A stretch of DNA of 64,000 nt from contig PAQF01000073.1 in assembly GCA_002709695.1 (NCBI GenBank), forward strand, positions 27,017 to 91,016. Reading direction: 5' to 3'. This stretch comes from Candidatus Poribacteria bacterium. Its GTDB lineage: Bacteria; Poribacteria; WGA-4E; UBA9662. Below are positions 36,186-44,600 of this stretch, piece after piece. The translations under genes were made by a program, and so were the position numbers. The notes beneath the pieces are model-generated. The model was given only the letters and a program-made list of their open reading frames with translations, was not told the origin of the DNA and did not search any database. How positions within the stretch are numbered: the stretch's first letter is position 1; each line of letters begins with the position of its first letter.

Positions 36186-37178
36186 GTGTCTAGATCTCTA
36201 AGTCGGCCTGAAGGTTTTCAGCTTAGTCCTGCACCGGAAATTGTAGTCAATCTGTATAATAAAAAGAACACATTTGCAGCCCGGGTTGTCGATAAATATC
36301 GTATCTCGCATGCATCCAGCCCAAATCATTGTTGGCATGTCATTCTGGATATTACAGATAGCGAAATGGCAGGTAAGTATCGGATTGGTCAAAGTTTGGG
36401 GGTTTTCCCCGACGGTCGATTTAACAATCACGAATTTAATTATGTCCATCAGTCGCTAACGAATCAAGTTCGTTTATATTCAATTGCCTCAGCTTATTGG
36501 GGAGATGATTGGCATGGAAATACTGTTTCCCTTTGTGTAAAGCGTGAACTTGGAGAAGATGCAGAAACAGGTAAGTTGGTTATGGGGTCTACATCAAACT
36601 TCATATGTGATGTTCAACCCGGTGATTTGATTAATGTCACGGGGCCTGTTGGTAAATCTTTTCTTTTGCCTGAAAATCCGCTTGATTACCATTATGTGTT
36701 GGTGGCAACGGGGACTGGAATTGCTCCCTATCGTGGAATGATTATTGAATTATTTAACCAGGGTTTTGAAGGGGAAATATGGTTAATTTTTGGCGTTCCA
36801 TATTCCACTGATATTATGTACGATGATGCCTTTACCTATTTTGCTGAAAAATATCCTAATTTTCATTATCATACAGCGATAAGCCGAGAAAACCGAAACG
36901 CAAAGGGAGAAAGGTTTTACGTTCAGGATGCGTTGGAGGAGAATCAAGAGAAACTCGTACCACTTTTGGAGAAGCCAAATTGTTTGATGTACCTTTGTGG
37001 ATTGAAGGGCATGGAGTATGGTGTTTATCCATGGTTGTACCGGATCAAATCCAACTTGGTATCGCTTCCTGAAGATATGACGTTTGACCAAGTAGACAAA
37101 CTTCCACGTGATGCTAGGGAATGGATTCGAATAGAACGGTCACGAGACAAGACACGCCTGTTGAAAGAAACGTATTAG
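36186..37178 (+). CDS. Plant-type ferredoxin-NADP reductase-like flavoprotein
   Basis: A 330-residue FNR of the plant/cyanobacterial class. The FAD site RLYSIAS, the pyrophosphate-binding CVKRELG, the NADP motif VATGTGIAPYRGM, the LIFGVPY strand and the C-terminal YLCGLKGMEYGV are visible. The chain ends in Tyr (LLKETY), as in plastid and cyanobacterial FNRs, where the last Tyr stacks on the flavin. The start is GTG with AAAGGTGA upstream. No ferredoxin, oxygenase or BoxA/BoxB partner is adjacent. Confidence 0.88.
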   Translation: MSRSLSRPEGFQLSPAPEIVVNLYNKKNTFAARVVDKYRISHASSPNHCWHVILDITDSEMAGKYRIGQSLGVFPDGRFNNHEFNYVHQSLTNQVRLYSIASAYWGDDWHGNTVSLCVKRELGEDAETGKLVMGSTSNFICDVQPGDLINVTGPVGKSFLLPENPLDYHYVLVATGTGIAPYRGMIIELFNQGFEGEIWLIFGVPYSTDIMYDDAFTYFAEKYPNFHYHTAISRENRNAKGERFYVQDALEENQEKLVPLLEKPNCLMYLCGLKGMEYGVYPWLYRIKSNLVSLPEDMTFDQVDKLPRDAREWIRIERSRDKTRLLKETY

Positions 37179-37181
37179 CTG

Positions 37182-37985
37182 TTAACCTACTTCCTCTCCA
37201 TCCAATTTACCAACTTGTAGGTCAATCTCGTTTCTTGCTTCAGTTCTATCAACTTTCCCGTCTGCCATATGAAAGATGCGATCAGATACATCAAGCATCT
37301 TTGTATCATGTGTTGCCGTGATGATGGTTATTCCTTCTTCAGAGTTGAGTCTTTTTAGCAGATCAATGATGACAAGTCCAGTTTTAGTATCCAAGTTCCC
37401 TGTCGGTTCATCAGCTAATACAATAGCAGGGTCGTTTGCTAATGACCGAGCAATAGCTACACGTTGTTGTTGGCCTCCGGAGAGTTCTAAAGGTTTATGT
37501 TGGACTCGGTCACCTAGTTCAACTAGGGAAAGTTTTTCCACTGCTCTGTCGCGACTGTCATCTGCTGTCATACCAGCAAAGATCATTGGTAGAGAAACAT
37601 TTTCTAATGCTGTCATAACTGGTATTAGGTTGAACGATTGGAATATGTAACCGATTTTCCTGCACCTCAACCAGGCAAGTTCATAGGCGTCTAGTTGAGC
37701 AATATCGACCTCGTCGATGTAGACACGTCCTTCCGTTGGTTTGTCAAGGCCACCGATCATATTAAATAGAGTTGATTTCCCAGATCCAGATGGTCCCATG
37801 ATTGAAATGTATTCACCACGCTGGATTTCGAAATTTACACCTCTTAATGCTTGTACTTCACTCGTTCCCATCTCATATTTTTTAATAAGGTTACGAACCC
37901 GAACTGTATTTTCTATCGGTAACTGGTCTTTAAACTTGGCTGGTGGCTCTGTTGGGACTGGCGTTGCTGACTGGCTCTGCTGCAT
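37182..37985 (-). CDS. ABC transporter ATPase, LolD/MacB type
   Basis: A 267-residue ATPase. Walker A is GPSGSGKS, the Q-loop lies in YIFQSFNLIP, the signature is LSGGQQQR, Walker B is AIVLADEPTGNLD and the H-loop is ATHD. The FQSFNLIPVMTALENV block and DEPTGNLD are typical of LolD/FtsE/MacB ATPases that drive FtsX-type permeases without substrate transport across the inner membrane. The ATG at 37985 is chosen because GAGGAGAA precedes it; the longer frame to 38066 is mostly lysine-rich overlap. An N-terminal extension of about 25 residues (Gln/Pro-rich) is unusual. It is the last gene of the minus-strand locus; the giant permease at its 5' end is the likely partner. Confidence 0.93.
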   Translation of the reverse strand: MQQSQSATPVPTEPPAKFKDQLPIENTVRVRNLIKKYEMGTSEVQALRGVNFEIQRGEYISIMGPSGSGKSTLFNMIGGLDKPTEGRVYIDEVDIAQLDAYELAWLRCRKIGYIFQSFNLIPVMTALENVSLPMIFAGMTADDSRDRAVEKLSLVELGDRVQHKPLELSGGQQQRVAIARSLANDPAIVLADEPTGNLDTKTGLVIIDLLKRLNSEEGITIITATHDTKMLDVSDRIFHMADGKVDRTEARNEIDLQVGKLDGEEVG

Positions 37986-38439
37986 TGGTCTGTTCTCCTC
38001 TTTTCTCTCTTTCCTTATCTGTTGGTTGTTTAACTTTTTTCTTCTTTTGTGGCATAGCAAAACCAATGATTCCGCGTTTTCCTAGTGTCTGCATGTAACT
38101 AAAAAGAGAGGTTTCGGCCTCTTTTCGCGTCATCTTGTATCTGTCACGTAGACTTTTGACTATTTGTTTGATGTTGTGGTATCCATCGCAAAGCTGCCAC
38201 ACATGAGATCCGACTTCGTCTAAGACAACGACTCGTATGGGTGGAAGTTTAAAAATTTTGGCCATGAGTCTCAACCACTTTTTGTGAGTCTGTGGTATTT
38301 TCAACACGACTTCACCCCGATCATCTACTTCCCATTCGACTAGTTGATTTCTTAGTGGGTGCATGCCAACTAGTGTTTCTTTATCAGGAGTAGGGGGCCG
38401 TTTCTTTAGTTTAAGTGTATAAAGAATCCTGTTTAGCAT
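37930..38439 (-). CDS. PqqD-like (coenzyme PQQ synthesis protein D family) protein
   Basis: A 169-residue protein with a PqqD-like winged-helix core at about residues 60-125 (VVLDEVGSHVWQLCDGYHNIKQIVKSL, then a helix). PqqD proteins are peptide chaperones that bind precursor peptides for radical SAM enzymes, but many free-standing homologues have unknown roles. The tail is Lys/Glu-rich (QKKKKVKQPTDKEREKRGE) and overlaps the start of the ATPase gene by 56 bases. No radical SAM gene or peptide precursor lies nearby, so a role in the ABC locus is more likely than RiPP synthesis. An N-terminal extension of about 55 residues is present. Confidence 0.75.
   Translation of the reverse strand: MLNRILYTLKLKKRPPTPDKETLVGMHPLRNQLVEWEVDDRGEVVLKIPQTHKKWLRLMAKIFKLPPIRVVVLDEVGSHVWQLCDGYHNIKQIVKSLRDRYKMTRKEAETSLFSYMQTLGKRGIIGFAMPQKKKKVKQPTDKEREKRGEQTNAAEPVSNASPNRATSQV
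37993..38000 (-). promoter_or_regulatory. Ribosome binding site that decides the ATPase start
   Basis: GAGGAGAA on the minus strand, 7 bases before the ATG at 37985. It favours that start over the longer frame reaching 38066. Confidence 0.7.
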
Positions 38440-38451
38440 GAATCAAAAATC

Positions 38452-39432
38452 TCAATTATATAAAGCGATGCTGTCAGCAACACTCTCTGCAGTTTCGATA
38501 GCATCGGTTTTTGATACAACCTGTATCACATAAATTCGGTTTGATTTATAACAATGTCGAATATGGGCGATGAAGCGCTTCCTTTTTTTAATTTGATTTG
38601 CTAATTGGACGCTGTGGATAGGAATATTATCTGTAACACGTGTTTCTTCACCATTGAGAATCAAGTATTCAGCTTCGTTTTGGTCTTTCGTCTCGATTTG
38701 AAACCCAAATCCGCGGATGGCCTTTTTGTACTTGGTTCGAAACCAGTCTTCAAGCGTTTGATCTTTTAACAATATATCTGCAAGGCCATAGCGTTCAATA
38801 CTCAGGCGACGTTTTCGATCAGTGAGTGAACCTGGATTGATAAAGGAGAAAAGTAAATAACCTGAAAGCAACTGATGTTTTTCCAGCCGATAATCCTTGG
38901 GGACCTCAACATGTAAATTGTAGGCGGTCCACAAAAATTTTTGATTATTTGGTTCAATTTCGACGGAGGTAAAGATTTGTTCAGTGATAGTTCGAACATT
39001 TTGCTTTGGTTTGCCCATGACTTGGATTAGTGTAATACGTCGCGTTTTTGGACAAAAGAAAATTAGGCCGTTGGCTTGTATTTCTCCTTTCCATGTAAAG
39101 AAGACCAAATCGTAACCATCGAGAAAATCAGTATCTTTAATCAGGCTGACGTTACGCTTAATGTGTAGGTCTTTCTTCGTTTTCTTATAGGTTTTTCGGA
39201 TGATCTTGAAGTAATCATCAAGGACTGCATGTAAATCGGGATTACGGCGTTTCGATTTGGCGACAGACCATTTCAGTTCCAGACGAGGCATGAACTCGTC
39301 TTCCAGTCTTAGGTATCCTTCTTTTTGATCGCCAGACAGACCACTGATTTCCCATTCTTCGGGGAGCTCAGTAACAATTCCTGCCCAACCAAACTTTGTC
39401 CAATTCATGGCCGTTTTAGAACGGCTTGACAA
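38452..39432 (-). CDS. Uncharacterised protein with an internal duplication
   Basis: A protein of 326 residues (or 318 from the ATG at 39408; the longer frame begins with TTG). It has no signal peptide or membrane helix. Two halves (about 10-165 and 170-326) share a plan: an initial LPEEW- or VPKDY-type turn, a beta-strand pair, a helix with Arg/Lys-rich content (DDYFKIIRKTYKKT and EDWFRTKYKKAI), then EAEYLILNG/GYDLVFFTW-like strands and a closing YVIQVV/ITLIQVM strand. This resembles PsbP/DUF1795-type alpha-beta repeats, by eye only. It lies between the OPT-like and PqqD-like genes, starting within or just after the end of the former, so it is probably co-translated. The function is unknown. 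Confidence 0.75.
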   Translation of the reverse strand: MSSRSKTAMNWTKFGWAGIVTELPEEWEISGLSGDQKEGYLRLEDEFMPRLELKWSVAKSKRRNPDLHAVLDDYFKIIRKTYKKTKKDLHIKRNVSLIKDTDFLDGYDLVFFTWKGEIQANGLIFFCPKTRRITLIQVMGKPKQNVRTITEQIFTSVEIEPNNQKFLWTAYNLHVEVPKDYRLEKHQLLSGYLLFSFINPGSLTDRKRRLSIERYGLADILLKDQTLEDWFRTKYKKAIRGFGFQIETKDQNEAEYLILNGEETRVTDNIPIHSVQLANQIKKRKRFIAHIRHCYKSNRIYVIQVVSKTDAIETAESVADSIALYN

Positions 39433-41416
39433 TCACTGCTTTCGAAATTAGTGCAATGGCAACACTAACCATCCCAATTAAACCAACACCGCAACCGAAC
39501 CCTGCGGCTAACACTGGATTGAACTGGAACCATCTCTTAAACCCAAATCGTTTAATCATGTATGTTCGGCCAATTAGGGCGCCAGCCAATTTGGGTAGCA
39601 TCATGCCTGGGTCTCCCCCAATCCCACTAATAACTCCAAAAAACACCATACTGCCTTGGTAAACCTTTGACATCCATATTATGCCTCGAATGGCTAGCAT
39701 GGATGAGAACCCAGCCGCCACATAATCCCCACGTAACGCCTGAAGCATCTGGCTGTTCCCATCACGCAAAGATGTTATCCTAAGCGCTTCATTTGTTGCA
39801 TTAAACGGCCATTTGATTTGAGCATCAGGATATTGTGCCGAAGGGATAGGGGCAATTTTCCAGATAAAATGCCAGACCAGAATTCCGGAGATAATGAGAA
39901 TTGGCATAATAAGTAAGTCAGCTGCTATTTTACTGGTGAATGTTGTACCGGTAAGTTCAAGCACTCTCCATCCTTGAGTTCCTCCTCCGTAATCTTCATC
40001 TGGCCAAGGTGAAAACCAAATGTCAATCTCCTCATAACGACTCAGAATGAGAGTCATTTCGTGCAGATAGGGTATATTGAACAAGTCTGCGCCTACTACA
40101 CCAAAAGTCCTAGCGCTAACGTAAGAATTCAATGGGGTGTAAAGAAAAGCAAAACCAAGTAAAAAGGCAAGTGGGAAATTAGGTACCATCAATTTATGAA
40201 TTATCCAAACGTAGGCACCCATACCAAATAACCACATGGATCCCATAAACCAGATTGGGAAGTCTCCTCGTCCTGCTGGGGGGGCAAGAACTTTCTGTCC
40301 TCCGGTTGCTTTCTTCTTTCTTCTTAGTTGTATCATTATTGGAATGGAAGCTGCAAAACCGATGAGGGCCAAGCTAAAGGCCTTGCCTATCATAAAGCTC
40401 ATCCAAAAATCGAGGCCATTATAGAGTCCTGTCCCACGAACGTCCAGTCCAGGTCTCCATTGATGTAGGATTTCATTCCGGTACAGAATTTGTGGATTTA
40501 GAAAGAATTGTGTTACACACGCAGTGAGAAATTCAGAAAAAACAACTGGGAATGGTAGAACGAATCCGGTAAGGACTTGGCTGAAATCGGTTGAAAGCGC
40601 AAATACCCCTGTTGGAGCAAAACCTTCGACAGCAGGGGTGAAATCGATCCAAGGGATCTTCAGAATCATAATGGGTTCAGACATCACCACACCTGTTAGT
40701 GAAGGAACGCCAATGTAAATGAATCCCCAGATTAAACCGGCCATTGATCCTATGGAAAAGATTCTCCACCGCCAGGTTTCACTTTTAGTAGTAGACTCTG
40801 CTAGAGCTGTTGCGCCCTGTGCTTGGATTGGTGCCATTGGGAAAGGCAATCGTTCAAAATCTGCTGTGACGCGGAACAGAACATATCCAGCTCCTAATCC
40901 TCGCATTACACCCAATAATTTAAAGGTAATAAACATTACGATTGGCCAGTACCAATCCATGTGCAAGAGAGATCTTTCAGCGATAGCGATGGAATCTGGT
41001 GGAGGAGCAACCCACCAAGGAATCTTATCGGCAATTTCGTATGACGCTGCTTGCGGTGTTCTAATGAAGTAAGAGTACCATATGAAACCACGGTATTGTG
41101 TGCCTGCTCCAACTGCCGCTCCAGTCAAACCTAGCAACATGTAAAGTTCCTGGCGTTTCGCACTCGTGAAAGATCGGCGTGCCAGTTCTGTGTAAAGAAT
41201 GACTGCTACCCAAGGGGCTGCTCCTGCACCAGATTGACCTGAGACTAACGTTAAGTATATTGCACCTGGCATCATCAGAAGACCGATAAACAGGGCTCCT
41301 AGGAAGACCTTTAGAGTCAGTCCTGACTCAAAGGTTCGGACACCTCCGTCGATATCATAGCGCTTGGCCCACGTTTGCCATTCCTGGGCTTCGGTAACTC
41401 TTTCTTTTTTCGCCAA
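39416..41416 (-). CDS. OPT-superfamily-like (DUF6785-type) integral membrane protein
   Basis: A 666-residue polytopic membrane protein with about 14 hydrophobic segments. It resembles the oligopeptide transporter-like proteins (DUF6785/DUF6784) common in Poribacteria and Planctomycetes. Segments seen are FLGALFIGLLMMPGAIYL, RLPFPMAPIQAQG (the OPT-like Pro-rich loop), GVVGADLFNIPYL and a conserved FKRWFQFNPVLAAGFGCGVGL end. The N-terminus (residues 1-35) is hydrophilic and cytoplasmic. It lies 48 bases downstream of the 62-residue membrane protein and close to the duplicated-domain gene. Substrates of this family are not established. Confidence 0.82.
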   Translation of the reverse strand: MAKKERVTEAQEWQTWAKRYDIDGGVRTFESGLTLKVFLGALFIGLLMMPGAIYLTLVSGQSGAGAAPWVAVILYTELARRSFTSAKRQELYMLLGLTGAAVGAGTQYRGFIWYSYFIRTPQAASYEIADKIPWWVAPPPDSIAIAERSLLHMDWYWPIVMFITFKLLGVMRGLGAGYVLFRVTADFERLPFPMAPIQAQGATALAESTTKSETWRWRIFSIGSMAGLIWGFIYIGVPSLTGVVMSEPIMILKIPWIDFTPAVEGFAPTGVFALSTDFSQVLTGFVLPFPVVFSEFLTACVTQFFLNPQILYRNEILHQWRPGLDVRGTGLYNGLDFWMSFMIGKAFSLALIGFAASIPIMIQLRRKKKATGGQKVLAPPAGRGDFPIWFMGSMWLFGMGAYVWIIHKLMVPNFPLAFLLGFAFLYTPLNSYVSARTFGVVGADLFNIPYLHEMTLILSRYEEIDIWFSPWPDEDYGGGTQGWRVLELTGTTFTSKIAADLLIMPILIISGILVWHFIWKIAPIPSAQYPDAQIKWPFNATNEALRITSLRDGNSQMLQALRGDYVAAGFSSMLAIRGIIWMSKVYQGSMVFFGVISGIGGDPGMMLPKLAGALIGRTYMIKRFGFKRWFQFNPVLAAGFGCGVGLIGMVSVAIALISKAVIVKPF

Positions 41417-41464
41417 ATTTACCCTCCGTTGACCTCTAAACTAATCCATGGTAATGCCAACATA

Positions 41465-41653
41465 TTATTCTGGAACATCATCATCGCCTGTCTCCTGTTC
41501 AACAAATCCTTCGGAAGCATACATCACGAAAATTCCAACACACAGAACACCTGCAGCCAGCATTTGTGGTTTCCATCCGCCCCCTAAAAATATGATAGAA
41601 AACAACCAGAACAGGGTACCACCGATAATAATAATGCACGCCAGTTTTTCCAA
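41465..41653 (-). CDS. Small two-helix membrane protein
   Basis: A 62-residue protein with hydrophobic segments at about 4-23 and 31-46, and an acidic tail (ETGDDDVPE). The TTG start is supported by CAAGGAGGAAG, with AGGAGG ending 9 bases upstream. It sits in the same direction between the giant permease and the OPT-like gene, 29 bases after the giant gene's stop. It could be a small subunit of either membrane protein. No family is recognised. Confidence 0.8.
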   Translation of the reverse strand: MEKLACIIIIGGTLFWLFSIIFLGGGWKPQMLAAGVLCVGIFVMYASEGFVEQETGDDDVPE

Positions 41654-41662
41654 TCTTTGCTT

Positions 41663-41668
41663 CCTCCT
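41663..41668 (-). promoter_or_regulatory. Perfect Shine-Dalgarno site for the 62-residue membrane protein
   Basis: AGGAGG on the minus strand, 9 bases before the TTG start at 41653. This supports translation of a short frame that might otherwise be dismissed. Confidence 0.75.
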
Positions 41669-41682
41669 TGCATGAAATCAAA

Positions 41683-44600
41683 TTAATCTGCTGGTTGGTG
41701 AGTGAAGTTAGCCACAGGAGCTTCTTGTTCGGAAGGCCTTTCCTGCCTACCACGATCGTGGAATTCACCACGAACTTCGTGGCTAAAAGTCCGCCAGATC
41801 AATAATTGCTTTCGGACTAGATTGAGGAAGCGACGGTTAACGCGTTTCCAAGATGCAATCTCACCACTTTCACGTGTAACGTTTAAACCAATGCGATACA
41901 AATCTTCTTCTTCTCCACCAATGGGTACCGTTACTAATTCAACCTTTTGGCTAACTCCCAAATCATATGGTGCTAGCCAAACCATCATACCAATGCTAAA
42001 GGTATCGTCCTCATCCTCTGCTGTCAGATTAAATGTAATTTGATCGGTATAAAAATCACTGGCAGATTCGTCAGAATGTGCTTCAAAGTAGTCTCGCATA
42101 AATATGTTCAAGCCCAAAGATTCTTCGGATAACACGGTGAATGGCAAGCTAAATTGCCAGAAATCACCATCTGGTTCTGGAAGCTTCCATTTGCGTTCAA
42201 TATCAGGGACAGCCATTTTCCCTGCTTTGATCGCAGGATATAGTGTTGACCCGATAACGACAAGCATAACAATGATCGTCGCCATTACTGTTGACATGGA
42301 TGAATAGTTCAGTGTCAAACCGGCCAACAGGTTAAATTTGACTAATATCGTTGCTACTGCCTGTCCGAATAAGTAACCGAATACCGCTCCCACAATTGCA
42401 TACACACAAGCTTCTGCCAGAAACAAAAATGCGATATGTACTGGGGCTAGTCCTACAGAACTATAGATCCCAATTTCTCGGACACGCTCGTAAACTGCTC
42501 CTAGCATTGTATTCAACACGATTAGCGAAGCAATTAGGATAGGAATGAATAAATTGCCCATACCCGAAAATGAGGTCATACCGATAGCACTATACAAATA
42601 GGCGTCCTTGCCCTTTCCAACGAAAAAGTCAAGCGAAATACGGGTCATTAATGGTGCCATAATTAAGTCCAGTTTATCTTCCGCATCCAGCAAAATCTTG
42701 TTGTTTTTTCTCGTATCTTGGTCGTGTACTTCCATACTCACAGCTACTGATTTGAGGTTACCTCCTTGGTTCATAACAACCTCGTACGGCAAGATGGCAA
42801 TGCTATCAGGTGTGAGGTGCAAGTATTTCTGTAATTCTCCTTCGAGAGTTTCTTCCCCCTGTCCGCCACGGGAACTTTGTTGGTTCATTAACTGGTAATC
42901 AACAGGTGTTAACTCTTCACCGTCGTTATCTTTCAAATCCTTAAATCCAACCCCCAAAACACCAGTAACCGTAAAGTCTTCACCATAAACTGAGACAGTT
43001 GCTTTGCCCATATCGGTTTCCTCAATTCCTAACAAATCTGCCATTCCTTGGGGAAGGACGCAGGCATACGGCCATTTTGTGGGCCATTCAGACTCATTTC
43101 CTGGTTTAAACCAAGCTCCATACTTCAGGTGACTGTGAATACCTGTTACATCTGGTTCATTTTCACTCATGCCGACCAGCATGTTGGCAGCAAAAGTTTT
43201 AGGTTTGCCAGTTGACGTCGTCTTTGGTCGGGGGTCTAACTTGTTTGCTGTTCTTGTTAATTGGACAAACGATTGGTCCCCAGTACCAGATGTTTGGTAC
43301 CATGCCCGTGGTGCTACGACGTTATAGATTGTGACATCACTTAGGTCGCCATTTATTGGTTTCCCTTTTCTCTTGAACAAGCGTTTCAATTCTTCTTGAC
43401 TAACTTTTTTCTTGCGTAGATCATTAGTAATTGTTGTTACTACTGGCTCTTCCATGGCTCGCCAGTATTGATCTCGTATCAGCATCCCAGTGTATTTTGG
43501 TGTGACGGCGGCTAGTGTTGTCGAGTTAGGTCGCATGAATGTCCGTACTGAAGTGAATGAAATGACAGTAAAAGTCAAGATAACCAGTGTTACGCAGGTT
43601 AAAGCTGTTCTCATTCCGCGCTTTCGCATATTGGAAATTCCTAGGCTGAAAGCAGCAGCCGAGGCTGCTAATCGTCCCACGTCGGCTTTATACACTTTTG
43701 AAGCTTGTTGTTTCATTAGTTCTAGTTGTTCCTCAAATTTCCTGATGATGATTGCTACTACTAGTACTGATAAAGTTAGCACGATAAAGGCAACTAGGAT
43801 AATAACAGGTGTGGCAGTAATCTGGAAAGCGGGATGGACCTGAGCAAGAAAGAAAAATACAACAAGAAAAATGGAAAAGGTTCCGGTAATCTGCTTCCAA
43901 ATACTGGAAAAGCCAAAAAGCAACCGTTCCATGAAATATGCAAATGGTATTAGAAGCGCTAGGTAGAACATGACGCCGCTAACTACATCATTTCCCGTTT
44001 TCTTCACATCTGGATAGGCACGCGATTCGAATCCCCAAGCAGCCCTCGCTAGTTTCAATGCTTGGGAATAATCTCGTTTCAACAACGTATCCCGTGCTTG
44101 GTCGAGACGTTCATTCGCAAATTGGTGTAGCTGGTCAAGTCTATCACTACTAATCCCGAATTTCTTGTAAAGCCTGTTCCGATTTTCATCCAGCCACCAC
44201 ATATCACGTATTACTACATAAGGAGTAACACGGATTGAGCCATTTTCGCTGACAACAAATCCTTCACCTGTATAAAGTGTTGGATTTTTCGCGCCACTTC
44301 GCCCAGCTTTAATTAGCAGGAGTCGCTTACCAATTTGGCCATATGACATGCCGATCTTAATTCGTTTATTTGGTTCTGAGTAGACCAGTGCAATTGGTTC
44401 CGTTGCTGATACTCCTTGTTGCTGTATAGGTTTGGATATGCCATATTTTTCGGGAAAACTGTCAGTTCCAGCATCATAGATTTGCAATTCGCGAAGTGTT
44501 CGCAAAGACCGTTGGTCAACCAAGTCATATATGGTCGTTGAAACACAAGGAAAGACAACAACCCGGCAGCCTCTTTGCCTTCGATCTATAGGGACTTTAT

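Noticed and set aside
37276..37650. Plus-strand frames opposite the ATPase and OPT-like genes
   Set aside because: The minus-strand genes carry unmistakable motifs (Walker A and B, OPT-like segments); these frames are shadows.
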